Assembly (NCBI GenBank): GCA_946411635.1
Contig: CAMKES010000001.1
Location: 215,696 to 279,695, forward strand
Direction of reading: 5' to 3'
DNA: 64,000 nt
DNA from: an uncultured Clostridia bacterium
Lineage (GTDB): Bacteria; Bacillota; Clostridia; Christensenellales; CAG-138
Made by a program: the position numbers and the translations under genes
Notes under the pieces: generated by a model
The model's database searches: none
What the model was told of the DNA's origin: nothing
The model's input: the letters and a program-made list of their open reading frames with translations, nothing else
In this document: one piece after another, positions 24,800 to 32,661 of the stretch
Numbering within the stretch: position 1 is the first letter of the stretch
Layout: every line of letters begins with the position of its first letter

Positions 24800-26143
24800 G
24801 TGCAAAAACGTAAGATCGCAAAACTCTGCATATCGATTACAGCGATGACCGTGCTTGTTCTTCTGTACGGTCTTTCGCTGTTTTTGACGCCTCCGAAGTA
24901 TTGGGAGACGTATCTCATCTCTGCGCTTATCTGCGTGTTCTACGCCGGCGCATTGCTTTGCGTCGTTCCCGTGATGGTCCCGTTCCTGCTGGGCGACGAG
25001 GAACCGCATCTCGTCCGTACGGGCGATCGCACCTTCCGCAGATGCGGCGCGAGAGAGATCGGCAAACTCGTTCTGCTGGTTCTCGTTCTGCGCGTGATCC
25101 AGATCCTTCTCACGTATGTGATCCATTATTTCCGGTTCGGGTACGACGGGACGTTCTTTGAGGTGCAGCGGCTTTGGCTGGACTTCTATCATCCGGAAAC
25201 GGCGTTTCCGCTGTACGGATATCTTTCGGACATTTTCTGGATCGTCAGCTTCAATTTCAACCACGCCCGGTTTATCGGGTCTTACATCTTTACCGCGCTC
25301 GCGGTCGGCGCGCTGTATTACCTCGTTCTCTACGATTTCGATCGCAAAACGGCCAGACGCGCCGTCCGGTATTTTGTGTTTCTTCCGTTCTCCGCGATGC
25401 TGATGGGAACGGTTCCGGACGGACTGTTCCTGCTTCTTTCGATCCTGAGCCTTCTGTTCATGCGGAAGAAGCTTTATCCGCTTGCCAACCTGTTCGCGAT
25501 GCTTTCGATCCTGACGCACGCGTTCGGCGTTCTGCTGTTCGTTCCGATCGCGGCCGAATACGTTGCCATGCTGATCCGGAACGTGCGCTCGAACAATGCG
25601 ATGGGTAAGGGATACTTTGTTCGTCAGCTCCTGAATGCGCTGTCGTTCCTGATGATCCCGCTCGGGATCGGTCTCGTTATGCTGTATGCGCGTCTGCGCC
25701 TCGGCGACGCCATGGCGCTGTATCGTGCCGCGCTCGGACTGGACGCTTCCGGAACACAGTTCTTCACACCGTTTTTCCGCTGGACGGACGCGGCGTTTGA
25801 TCGCACGCTTGTGATCGGGCCGGATACCGTCGTCACGGTCCTTGCGACCTGGATCCCGCATTTGCTGTACCTGTGCGGAGGGATCCTTTTGATCCGTCTC
25901 GGCTGTGCAAAGATCCCGACCTCTTACGTGATGCTGATGGCCGTGACCGTTCCCGTGATCCTTGCGTCGGGCAGAGCGGGCGACGCCGCGGGAATCATTT
26001 CGATGACCGCACCGTTCTGCATCGCGTTCGCCGTTCGCGTCAAAAAGACCAAAACGGATCTGATCGTCACGCTGTCTCTGATCGTTCTTTGGATCCTGTA
26101 TTTTTACCTCTTCATCTGCGGGTACACGGGAGGGACGGTATGA
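24800..26143 (+). CDS. Multi-pass membrane protein, PIG-V/GT-C mannosyltransferase-like
   Basis: A 447-residue protein with roughly ten TM segments. An early periplasm-facing loop reads YDGTFFEVQRLWLDFYHPE, and FRFGYDG is reminiscent of the acidic loop used by GT-C glycosyltransferases such as PIG-V. A membrane glycosyltransferase role is a cautious inference from topology and that loop; no diagnostic DxD is obvious. The start codon is GTG at 24800, three bases after the previous stop. The 3' end overlaps the chromate-transporter gene by four bases (ATGA). Confidence 0.6.
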   Translation: MQKRKIAKLCISITAMTVLVLLYGLSLFLTPPKYWETYLISALICVFYAGALLCVVPVMVPFLLGDEEPHLVRTGDRTFRRCGAREIGKLVLLVLVLRVIQILLTYVIHYFRFGYDGTFFEVQRLWLDFYHPETAFPLYGYLSDIFWIVSFNFNHARFIGSYIFTALAVGALYYLVLYDFDRKTARRAVRYFVFLPFSAMLMGTVPDGLFLLLSILSLLFMRKKLYPLANLFAMLSILTHAFGVLLFVPIAAEYVAMLIRNVRSNNAMGKGYFVRQLLNALSFLMIPLGIGLVMLYARLRLGDAMALYRAALGLDASGTQFFTPFFRWTDAAFDRTLVIGPDTVVTVLATWIPHLLYLCGGILLIRLGCAKIPTSYVMLMAVTVPVILASGRAGDAAGIISMTAPFCIAFAVRVKKTKTDLIVTLSLIVLWILYFYLFICGYTGGTV

Positions 26144-26673
26144 GTCTGACAAAACTGTATTTCATGTTCGTCCGGATCGGCTCGATGATGATCGGCGGCG
26201 GATATTCCATGCTCCCGCTTCTGATCCGGGAGCTTGTCGAGCGGCATCAGATCATTACCGAAGACGAACTGACCGACTACATGGCGGTCGCGCAATGCAC
26301 GCCGGGCGTGATCGCGATCAACGTCGCGACGTTCGTCGGATACAAGGTGCGCCGCATCAAGGGCGCCGTCATCGCGTCTCTCGGCGTCATTCTTGTGCCG
26401 ATGATCCTGATCGTTCTGATCGCTGCGCTGCTGCAGAGCATCGCGGGGTATCCGATCGTTCAGCATATATTCGCCGGGATCCGTATCGCCGTCTGCGCGC
26501 TGATCACGGCTTCCGTCTATAAGCTGTATCGAAAGACCGTTGTCAATCCGACGACCTTCTCGATGTTCCTGCTTGCGTTCCTGCTGGTCGCGGTCGGCGG
26601 CGTTTCGCCTGTGTTCATCGTGCTCGGCGCGGCCGTCGTGGGTCTTGCGTGGGGAGGGCTGAAACGATGCTGA
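26140..26673 (+). CDS. Chromate transporter, first half-size subunit
   Basis: A ChrA-family protein of 177 residues. It has the half-size architecture found in Bacillota as adjacent gene pairs. Motifs seen are FVRIGSMMIGGGYSMLPLL and VAQCTPGVIAINVATFVGYK, the (A)xxxPGPxxxN-like signature. Five or six TM segments. ATG 26140 is used because the family begins here; the frame's upstream extension to 25873 is a shadow of the preceding gene. It overlaps the second subunit by seven bases. Real substrates of such pairs may include chromate, but this is not established for this organism. Confidence 0.88.
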   Translation: MSLTKLYFMFVRIGSMMIGGGYSMLPLLIRELVERHQIITEDELTDYMAVAQCTPGVIAINVATFVGYKVRRIKGAVIASLGVILVPMILIVLIAALLQSIAGYPIVQHIFAGIRIAVCALITASVYKLYRKTVVNPTTFSMFLLAFLLVAVGGVSPVFIVLGAAVVGLAWGGLKRC

Positions 26674-27254
26674 CGTTCCTTTTTACCCTCGCGATTCTTT
26701 TCGTTGAATTCTTCAAGACCGGACTGTTCGCCGTCGGCGGCGGGCTTGCAACCATTCCGTTCATTCGGGAGATGGGTGCGGCGCACGGCTGGATCACAGA
26801 AGCGGAGATCGCGAATATCATTGCGATCGCGGAATCGACTCCGGGGCCGATCGGCGTCAATACGGCGACGTACGTCGGCTTCAAAGTCGCAGGCATTCCG
26901 GGATCCGTCATCGCAACGATCGGTCTCGTCACGCCGTCCGTTATCATCATCATCCTGGTTGCCGGAGCGATCCGCAGGTATTCCGATTCACATCTGATCA
27001 AGAGCCTGTTCACGAGTATCCGTCCGGCTGCGATCGGACTCATTACGGCGGCAGGGTTCTCGCTTCTGCTCGTGGCGATCGGCGTCAAGGCGGACTTTCT
27101 GCAGTTCCGGTTTTCCGCCGATCTGTATACGCTTCTGAAGCTCGGACTGTACGGCGTATTTCTGTTCTTCGCGTTCTGGAAAAAGACGTCCCGTATCCAT
27201 CCGCTGTTTTTCATTCTCACGGGCGGCGCGCTCGGCGCCATCCTCTCGCTTTGA
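26667..27254 (+). CDS. Chromate transporter, second half-size subunit
   Basis: The partner ChrA half of 195 residues. It contains FKTGLFAVGGGLATIPFIREMG and IAESTPGPIGVNTATYVGFKVAG, the PGPxxxN motif. Six hydrophobic segments are seen. ATG 26667 has GGGGAGGG about 10 bases upstream; an alternative ATG at 26649 lacks support. It overlaps the first half by seven bases, as expected for an obligate heterodimer. It is the last gene before tRNA-Leu and the inserted element; no clear terminator follows. Confidence 0.88.
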   Translation: MLTFLFTLAILFVEFFKTGLFAVGGGLATIPFIREMGAAHGWITEAEIANIIAIAESTPGPIGVNTATYVGFKVAGIPGSVIATIGLVTPSVIIIILVAGAIRRYSDSHLIKSLFTSIRPAAIGLITAAGFSLLLVAIGVKADFLQFRFSADLYTLLKLGLYGVFLFFAFWKKTSRIHPLFFILTGGALGAILSL

Positions 27255-27257
27255 TTG

Positions 27258-27285
27258 TTGACAAACCGGGATTTGCGTGTAAAAT
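27258..27285 (+). promoter_or_regulatory. Promoter of tRNA-Leu(TAA)
   Basis: TTGACA (27258-27263), 16-base spacer, TAAAAT (27280-27285), about 10 bases before the mature tRNA start. Confidence 0.75.
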
Positions 27286-27295
27286 AATATCGAAT

Positions 27296-27378
27296 GCGAT
27301 TGTGGTGGAACGGCATACACAACGGACTTAAAATCCGTCGGGGAAACCTTGCGGGTTCAAATCCCGCCAATCGCACCA
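27296..27378 (+). tRNA. tRNA-Leu (TAA), integration target
   Basis: 83-base class II tRNA. Acceptor GCGATTG pairs with CAATCGC; A discriminator and encoded CCA. The anticodon stem CGGAC/GTCCG-like surrounds TTAAAAT with TAA. Its 3' end from 27356 is duplicated exactly at 32662-32684, so this copy is intact and serves as the left attachment site of the inserted element. Confidence 0.97.
27356..27378 (+). repeat. attL core: 3' end of tRNA-Leu
   Basis: 23-base direct repeat beginning TTCAAATCCCGCCAATCGCA and ending with the CCA of the tRNA. The identical copy is at 32662-32684. Bases just outside differ on both sides, which fixes its length. Confidence 0.95.
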
Positions 27379-27383
27379 AACTA

Positions 27384-27427
27384 CCCCGTGAAAATGTCCC
27401 TATTTTAGGGCACTTTTGCGGGGTTAT
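27384..27427 (+). terminator. Terminator-like hairpin just inside attL
   Basis: Imperfect long hairpin: CCCCG (27384-27388) with CGGGG (27419-27423) outside, and CCC/GGG around a TATTTTA loop inside, followed by TTATTCTTTT. It sits six bases after the tRNA CCA on element DNA, so it probably replaces the native tRNA terminator displaced to 32697-32727. Confidence 0.65.
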
Positions 27428-27447
27428 TCTTTTGCCGTGTATGATTT

Positions 27448-27469
27448 AGGACACACATAGGACACACAT
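27448..27469 (+). repeat. 11-bp tandem doublet, candidate left arm-type integrase site
   Basis: Two perfect head-to-tail copies of AGGACACACAT. A near-identical doublet in the same orientation lies close to attR (32498-32519). Spacing of one helical turn and location near both ends fit arm-type sites of a tyrosine integrase. Confidence 0.6.
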
Positions 27470-27565
27470 GCCGCTTTGAACGTTCTATTTCCGGGCGAAC
27501 AAGCACCTTTTCACACGCTTGGAACTGATACCCCCACCCGAGTGGGATATGTGATTATGAGAAGG

Positions 27566-27673
27566 GGCAGAGGTTACCATTTCGAGCATCGACATATTCA
27601 AAAGGCGTTTTAGCCCCTACCCGGACAACCTATTCAATGTTGGTATGTGGCAGGGGTTACCCGTTTGAGCATC
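27566..27673 (+). repeat. Pair of imperfect 25-base repeats
   Basis: Copies at 27566-27590 and 27649-27673 match at 21 of 25 positions; both start GGCAG and end GAGCATC, 83 bases apart. The non-coding stretch 27379-27895 otherwise holds only the terminator, the arm doublet, a promoter and an attenuator-like hairpin. Possible replication iterons or regulator sites; no function shown. Confidence 0.45.
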
Positions 27674-27724
27674 CGCAAGGGATAAAAGGGTTTTTGATTT
27701 CACATTTTTGTTTCATTTCGTTGC

Positions 27725-27753
27725 TTGACCTTCTGTTCCGGAGTTGGTAAGAT
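27725..27753 (+). promoter_or_regulatory. Promoter of the element's early operon
   Basis: TTGACC (27725-27730), 17-base spacer, TAAGAT (27748-27753). It lies about 140 bases upstream of the first element gene, leaving room for the hairpin at 27816-27865. Confidence 0.6.
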
Positions 27754-27815
27754 TGGTGGCGTAAAGAGACGGGCAAACCGTTTCTTGAAAATCGAATAGG
27801 AGTTTAGGCGAAAGT

Positions 27816-27865
27816 AAGTGCCATTGGACGAGCGTAATGAACGCTTTTCCCGTGGCACTTTTTTA
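27816..27865 (+). terminator. Attenuator-like terminator in the operon leader
   Basis: AAGTGCCA (27816-27823) pairs with TGGCACTT (27853-27860), followed by TTTTTATTTT. A smaller AGCG/CGCT hairpin lies in the loop. It stands between the promoter and the first gene, so it must be read through or regulated for operon expression. Confidence 0.65.
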
Positions 27866-27895
27866 TTTTCAAATAAACATGAAAGGAACGAAAAC

Positions 27896-28087
27896 ATGTA
27901 CAAGTTGAACGCTAACAAAGAACTACGTGAGAAAATGAAAAACAACGGTGTGAGTCTATGGCAGATCGCCGCGAGATTGGGGATTCATGAAAAAACACTC
28001 ATCACATGGCTTCGCTTGGAACTTGACGCCGAACACACCAAGCGAGTGAATGATGCGCTGAACGAAATTATTGAGGGGGAAAAGTGA
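27896..28087 (+). CDS. Small helix-turn-helix protein
   Basis: A 63-residue DNA-binding protein of the mobile element. The sequence VSLWQIAARLGIHEKTLITWLR forms a clear helix-turn-helix (about 20-42) with a short helical tail. ATG 27896 follows GAAAGGAACG; an in-frame ATG at 27818 would lie within the attenuator hairpin. It is the first gene of the element operon, and its stop overlaps the next start. A role as activator or co-regulator of the following excisionase-like gene is inferred from position only. Confidence 0.75.
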   Translation: MYKLNANKELREKMKNNGVSLWQIAARLGIHEKTLITWLRLELDAEHTKRVNDALNEIIEGEK

Positions 28088-28272
28088 TTATGGAACAAGC
28101 AATCTATTTGCCGATCAAGGAAGTCGCCAAGCGTACCGGGCTATCACAGTATTACATCCGCAACCGAGTAAAAGCCGGAGAGATCAACACGGTTTGTGCC
28201 GGGAAGAAGTACCTTGTGAACATGCCGCGATTTATCGAACAGCTTGAACGAGAGGGTGAACGCAATGAGTAA
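28084..28272 (+). CDS. Excisionase-like winged-helix protein
   Basis: 62 residues with a MerR/excisionase-type fold: LPIKEVAKRTGLSQYYIRNRVKAGEINTV followed by a wing GKKYLVNMPRFIEQLERE. Such proteins direct excision by tyrosine integrases or act as element regulators. GTG 28084 overlaps the previous stop (GTGA); an in-frame ATG at 28090 is an equally possible start with GAGGGG 10 bases upstream. Location in an integrase-bearing element supports an excisionase role. Confidence 0.75.
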   Translation: MIMEQAIYLPIKEVAKRTGLSQYYIRNRVKAGEINTVCAGKKYLVNMPRFIEQLEREGERNE

Positions 28273-28522
28273 GGGCTATAAAAACCAGGAATGGATTGAA
28301 ACCGAAGCATACTACGGCAGAGAATTATCGCCGCTTGAATATGCTGAAATCTGTTGCGAAAACGGATTTGATTTATCGCCGGAACTTGAAGATTATTGTG
28401 ATGAGGTTTTGAGCGATGGCGGCACATTGCCGGAAGCCGTACAAGAATATATGGACGAAGAATACTATTATTCTGAAGAACCTTCGGAATGCTATGATGA
28501 TTGTGATGATTATGAGGAGTAA
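28265..28522 (+). CDS. Small acidic protein of the element, unrecognised
   Basis: 85 residues with no domain I recognise. The N-terminal half has WIETEAYYGRELSPLEYAEICCENG; the C-terminal third is extremely acidic and tyrosine-rich (EEYYYSEEPSECYDDCDDYEE-like). It might act as a DNA mimic or antagonist of a basic protein, which is speculation. ATG 28265 has GAGGGTG upstream; the gene overlaps the excisionase-like gene by eight bases and is followed after three bases by the ATPase. Confidence 0.65.
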   Translation: MSKGYKNQEWIETEAYYGRELSPLEYAEICCENGFDLSPELEDYCDEVLSDGGTLPEAVQEYMDEEYYYSEEPSECYDDCDDYEE

Positions 28523-28525
28523 AAC

Positions 28526-29662
28526 ATGGAAGAAGTAAAAGCATCGAATAAATGGAATGTGAAAACGCTTTGCGAAGTTGAACATGAACCTGTTGAATTC
28601 TTATGGAAACCGTATCTTCCGATCGGAGAATACACAGTTATCAGCGCTGCGGGCGGCACGGGAAAAACAATGGCGGTATGCGGCATAGCTGCAACCTTGT
28701 CGCACGGAGTAATCCCGAATGGAACGGAAATAATAGAACCCGTGCGTTCCTTGTTTATTTCAGCTGAAGATCGCGCATCTATTTTTCTTGAACGGCTTGA
28801 AGCATCAGCGGCAGATTTGAACTATATTGATGTATTGGATGATTCTGCTTCGCTCGGATTGAGCATGGTAAAGCGGGATGAAAAGAACGTAGCCGTTACC
28901 GATATGAGTGATTTTGAAGCGATTATAACACAGAGCAACGCTAAACTTGTTGTAATTGACCCGTTGCATGCTTTTATCGGAAACATTGATATGAACCGGG
29001 TAAACATTATTAGACCGATTTTGCAGGGGATCGCTTGCCTTGCTAAAAAGTGTCAATGCTCCATTGTTGTAATCGAGCATCTTTCCAAGCGTATGCAGAC
29101 AGAGAACGTAAACAACGGAACACTCGGCTCGGTTGATATTGCAAGCGCATCGAGAAGCATGCTTCGCGTTGTTTCCGACAATCCAACCGAAGATCCGAAT
29201 AGAAGGGTTATGGTTCATACAAAAAGCAATTACGCTGCATTGGGGAAGTCTGTTGTTTTTGAGATTCATGAAGGCGGCGGCGTCATCTGGGCAGGGGAAA
29301 GCGAGATCACAAAGGAAATGCTCGAAGCCGCGCCGAGAAGAAACCAATCGCTTGCGGAATACATAAAAGAGCACAGCGTTGAATCGTCCGGCAAGGATTT
29401 TGATGAGATCGTAGCAAACATTTTTACGCACCTTGCAAGAACGCAACCAAGGGAAAACGAATTCTATACAAACGATTATTTGAAGAAACACTACCCCGCA
29501 TATTTCAAAGATACGGTTAAAAGCCGAATCAACAAGAAAGTGACGAATCTATGCGGCAAAAACAATGTTGTTATTCATGCTTCGGACAGCCCGAAAGAAG
29601 ATCGCTTCGGAAACAAAGGACGAGGCATCGAAATCATTAGATACACGGGTTTACCCTTTTAA
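28526..29662 (+). CDS. RepA/RecA-like ATPase of the element
   Basis: A 378-residue P-loop ATPase of the AAA_25/RepA-helicase-like group. Walker A is AAGGTGKT (41-48). LFISAEDR is the usual second strand motif. LVVIDPLHAFIG is Walker B, and IVVIEHLSK with GTLGSVDIASASRSMLRV match the DnaB/RepA sensor region. The C-terminal 110 residues are a likely DNA-binding extension. In small elements such proteins act in replication. It is the largest gene of the element and sits in the plus-strand operon after three small genes. Confidence 0.85.
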   Translation: MEEVKASNKWNVKTLCEVEHEPVEFLWKPYLPIGEYTVISAAGGTGKTMAVCGIAATLSHGVIPNGTEIIEPVRSLFISAEDRASIFLERLEASAADLNYIDVLDDSASLGLSMVKRDEKNVAVTDMSDFEAIITQSNAKLVVIDPLHAFIGNIDMNRVNIIRPILQGIACLAKKCQCSIVVIEHLSKRMQTENVNNGTLGSVDIASASRSMLRVVSDNPTEDPNRRVMVHTKSNYAALGKSVVFEIHEGGGVIWAGESEITKEMLEAAPRRNQSLAEYIKEHSVESSGKDFDEIVANIFTHLARTQPRENEFYTNDYLKKHYPAYFKDTVKSRINKKVTNLCGKNNVVIHASDSPKEDRFGNKGRGIEIIRYTGLPF

Positions 29663-29921
29663 GATGGTGTAACCCGTAGATATTGTATTTTATGTATTTA
29701 TTGTGGCTTGGGATTACGAAAAATACGCTATCTACATATCTTCCACACACAAGAAACTCCGAGCGAGGTAACGAGCAAACGCATGCAACGTGTCGGAACG
29801 AGGGCAGAGCGCACACCGTTCTTCGCTCGGAACTATCAGTATAATACTCGAGAATCTAACGGAAAGGAAATGATGCTTTATCAATAACAAGGGTAAAAAC
29901 CAGATACAGAGCGCCGAAGAA
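29663..29921. other. Non-coding stretch with a wide inverted repeat
   Basis: No gene seen. TCCGAGCGA (29758-29766) and TCGCTCGGA (29823-29831) form an exact 9-base inverted repeat with a 56-base loop that itself contains short repeats. Placed between the ATPase and the TerS-like gene, it might be a replication origin or packaging-related site. This is unproven. Confidence 0.4.
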
Positions 29922-30440
29922 ATGCGGGCGGATATGGTAGCATCGAGGCCGAGTAAAATCTACAAGGTTGAAGCAGATGCACACCGCGCCGATCAGCTTG
30001 CTTTATTGGTCGGACGGCGGGCGGCTGAAATGCTCCAAGCGGTTGAAGGTGAACGCATCCGGCTCTCCGATACGGACACAGTAAAAGCCGTAACGCTTCG
30101 CTATGTTTCAGTATGTGCCGATACGGGTACAGTACCTTCGATGCTTGGGCTATGCAGAGCGCTCGGATATTCAAGCCGAGAGATTTATAATGTGATCGCA
30201 AAACGAACCTATCCGGCTACGGCTGATTGGTTAGAATACGCAAGGGACACATTCAGCGATATACTTGCCGAGAGCGCATTGACGAACAATGTAAATGCAA
30301 CCTTCGCAATCTTCTGCCAGAAGGCACAGTACGCTTGGAAGGAGAATCTTGAAATTGCCGTGCAACCGATTGAACCGCTTGGAAATCGGCTGACGCCGGA
30401 GCAGATCGCGGAGAAATACAAGGATATTATTGAAGATTGA
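29922..30440 (+). CDS. Terminase small subunit-like protein
   Basis: 172 residues as read from ATG 29922. The core is LCRALGYSSREIYNVIAKR (HTH-like), a WLEYARDTFSDILAESALTNNVNATFAIFCQKAQYAWKE-like block and a C-terminal EPLGNRLTPEQIAEKYKD. This arrangement (DNA-binding HTH, then ALxxxxNxxxAIFxxK, then a P-L-G linker) resembles small terminase subunits of Firmicutes phages. The frame stays open upstream to 29880 with no start codon, and a good RBS with ATGATG sits in a different frame there, hinting at a 5' frameshift. No large terminase is present. Confidence 0.55.
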   Translation: MRADMVASRPSKIYKVEADAHRADQLALLVGRRAAEMLQAVEGERIRLSDTDTVKAVTLRYVSVCADTGTVPSMLGLCRALGYSSREIYNVIAKRTYPATADWLEYARDTFSDILAESALTNNVNATFAIFCQKAQYAWKENLEIAVQPIEPLGNRLTPEQIAEKYKDIIED

Positions 30441-30576
30441 AACCGTTGAAAAGTGCCGTTTATAACCTTGAAATAACTGCAGAATTGGCGTTTGTAGGCG
30501 CTTCCATGCACGAAAGGATAAATACCATTACCGCGCATAAAAAGCCCGCAAAACGTAATAAAAAGGCATATCGGGG

Positions 30577-30807
30577 CTATATTTCTTCGTGAGTATCGTT
30601 CATCGTGAACTTGGCTTCATAGGTGCAATTCAGCGCCGCAGCGATTTCTTGCAATTCACGCTCGGAGAAGTTGTTGCGGCGTAGTTTATTACAGATATTA
30701 GAAGCTGTCGATTTTGATTCATCCGGCAACGATGCGGCAAGTTTAGCATAACTCATGCCGCGCCGTACCAAAAGGATTCTTATCTTTTCCCCTGCTGATA
30801 AACTCAC
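30577..30807 (-). CDS. XRE-family repressor-like protein
   Basis: 76 residues containing a Cro/C1-type HTH: IRILLVRRGMSYAKLAASLPDESKSTASNICNKLRRNNFSERELQEIAAALN. The start is GTG at 30807 with AGAGGTGAT just upstream; a longer reading to 30909 lacks an RBS and would run towards the integrase promoter region. It is the only minus-strand gene of the element and lies between the TerS-like and integrase genes. A role as master repressor of the element is inferred. Confidence 0.78.
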   Translation of the reverse strand: MSLSAGEKIRILLVRRGMSYAKLAASLPDESKSTASNICNKLRRNNFSERELQEIAAALNCTYEAKFTMNDTHEEI

Positions 30808-30961
30808 ACATATCACCTCTTGTTGATAATAGCACGGATGCAAATCGGCGTCAATCACTAAATAATGAAGATATACACCATGATACAACAATTTACACTT
30901 GACGAGCATAAACTAATGGGTGTATATTATAACCAAAAAGAAAACAAAGGAGAGAATGAAC

Positions 30962-32170
30962 ATGGCAAGCATTACACCGAGGACGAATAAACACGGCGAT
31001 ATCATCAGTTACCGCATCCGTGTTCGCCGTGGACGCAATTTGAAGCCGTATGAAACGACATACCCCGAAAAGGGAACAGAGATTCCCACAACGTGGAGCA
31101 AACGCAAAATCGAGAGTGAAGTGAAGAAATACGCCGCCGCATTTGAGCAAAAATGCCTTCGCGGAGAGATCAGCACCGAACGAAAGACCTTTTCCGAATA
31201 CGCTGATTATGTTCTTGATATGAAAGAGCAAAACGGCACGAAACACTCAACGCTGAACCGTTACCGCGAATTGATGGAACGTATCAACGATACAGACCTT
31301 GACGGAATCGGGCACATGGAGTTGTCAAAGATCAAGCCCGAGCATTTGAACCGCTTCTATACTACGCTCGGAAAGAAAGCCAAGAATAAGCAAAACGGCA
31401 AACCGTTATCGGTAAAGACCATTTTCGAACATCATACACTCATTAGTGTTGTATTGATGCAGGCATTCAAAGAAGGGCAAGTACCATATAACGCTGCGCA
31501 GAGAGCGAACCCGCCGAAGAAACAAAAGCATGAAGCAGAGTGCTTTGAGGTTGATGAGATCAGTAAGATTCTTGATGCGCTCGAAGATGAAACGCTTGAA
31601 TGGAAAGCAATCGCGCATCTTCTTATTGCTACGGGTGCAAGGCGGGGCGAAATTATGGGCTTGCAATGGAAGAACGTTGATTTCGATAAGGGCAGTATTT
31701 TTCTTTGCAACAATTCCCTTTGGTCGAAACAGCGCGGCGTCTATCATGGAACACTGAAAACGGGAGAAAATCGGCACGTTTCCGTTCCTTCGGATGTGAT
31801 GGAAATACTCCGAGAGTGGAAAGCAGACCAAGCACGGCAGCAGCTTCGCATGGGTGCAGATTGGAAAAACGTTGACGGTTATGTATTCACGGGTTTCGAT
31901 GGCAAAGAAATGAACCCCGAGAGCGTAACGAATTGGTTTAGTGGTTTTTCCAAGCGTCACGGTTTGCCACACATCAATCCGCACAAATTCCGGCATACGC
32001 AAGCGTCCATTCTTATCAATGCCGGAATGAATATTGTAGCAGTTTCCAAGCGGTTAGGGCATAAGGAAATCAGCACAACATTGAACGTGTATTCCCACAT
32101 CATGGCAAAAGCTGACGAACGGGCGGCTGACACGATCGAAGGAATCATCTATAAAAAGAACGCAAAGTAA
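30962..32170 (+). CDS. int: Tyrosine integrase of the element
   Basis: A site-specific tyrosine recombinase of 402 residues. An AP2-like N-terminal arm-binding part (about 5-60), a SAM-like core-binding domain (about 65-165) and the catalytic domain are visible. Catalytic residues are R227 (TGARRGE), H341 and R344 (HKFRH), H367 (RLGH) and nucleophile Y377 (LNVYSH). ATG 30962 lies 9 bases after AAAGGAG; ATG 30956 is too close to it. It lies near attR and is the obvious enzyme for the 23-bp att sites. Confidence 0.95.
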   Translation: MASITPRTNKHGDIISYRIRVRRGRNLKPYETTYPEKGTEIPTTWSKRKIESEVKKYAAAFEQKCLRGEISTERKTFSEYADYVLDMKEQNGTKHSTLNRYRELMERINDTDLDGIGHMELSKIKPEHLNRFYTTLGKKAKNKQNGKPLSVKTIFEHHTLISVVLMQAFKEGQVPYNAAQRANPPKKQKHEAECFEVDEISKILDALEDETLEWKAIAHLLIATGARRGEIMGLQWKNVDFDKGSIFLCNNSLWSKQRGVYHGTLKTGENRHVSVPSDVMEILREWKADQARQQLRMGADWKNVDGYVFTGFDGKEMNPESVTNWFSGFSKRHGLPHINPHKFRHTQASILINAGMNIVAVSKRLGHKEISTTLNVYSHIMAKADERAADTIEGIIYKKNAK

Positions 32171-32183
32171 AGGAGAGAACACG

Positions 32184-32414
32184 ATGCTAAAAGATGTAGT
32201 ACAAGAATCTGTAATTGATTTGAATGTGAAGGTTGACCAGATCGCGGGCTTGATGCATCATATCAGCCGAGACCTTGAAGCATGTATTGAAGAAGGGAAT
32301 GAAGCCGCAGGAGTCCGCGCCTATGACCTTTGCGGAGTGGTTGAGGAGATTACGGCGAACCTTGCCGAACTGATTGTAAAACTCGATCACGCAACGTTGA
32401 AGGAAACAGCATAG
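32184..32414 (+). CDS. Small helical protein beside integrase
   Basis: A 76-residue all-helical acidic protein (LKDVVQESVIDLNVKVDQIAGLMHH, then EEITANLAELIVKLDHATLK). No recognised domain. RBS AAAGGAGAG is excellent, and it follows int by 13 bases, so it is probably co-expressed. It could be a recombination accessory factor or an accessory cargo protein; the sequence does not decide. Confidence 0.65.
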   Translation: MLKDVVQESVIDLNVKVDQIAGLMHHISRDLEACIEEGNEAAGVRAYDLCGVVEEITANLAELIVKLDHATLKETA

Positions 32415-32497
32415 AACGAAAGAAAGTAGAGCGCTCCGGCAAGGGGCGCTTTTGTTTACCTCGGCTTCGATAATTCACACGAAAAAGGATTAAGATG

Positions 32498-32519
32498 AGG
32501 ACACACCGAGGACACACCG
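32498..32519 (+). repeat. 11-bp tandem doublet, candidate right arm-type site
   Basis: Two copies of AGGACACACCG, same orientation and nine-base core (AGGACACAC) as the doublet at 27448-27469. Further right, AAGATACAACA occurs twice (32562-32572 and 32627-32637). The non-coding stretch 32415-32860 holds these repeats, attR and a terminator, no gene. Confidence 0.6.
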
Positions 32520-32661
32520 AAAGCACACAACAAGCCATAGAAAGCCGCAACAAGACGCGACAAGATACAACATCACAAGACCCGAAAACAACGATGAATA
32601 CTTGACAAATTACAATAAGTGGGAGTAAGATACAACAAGCGGCAAAGGGGTTTGTCTTGAT

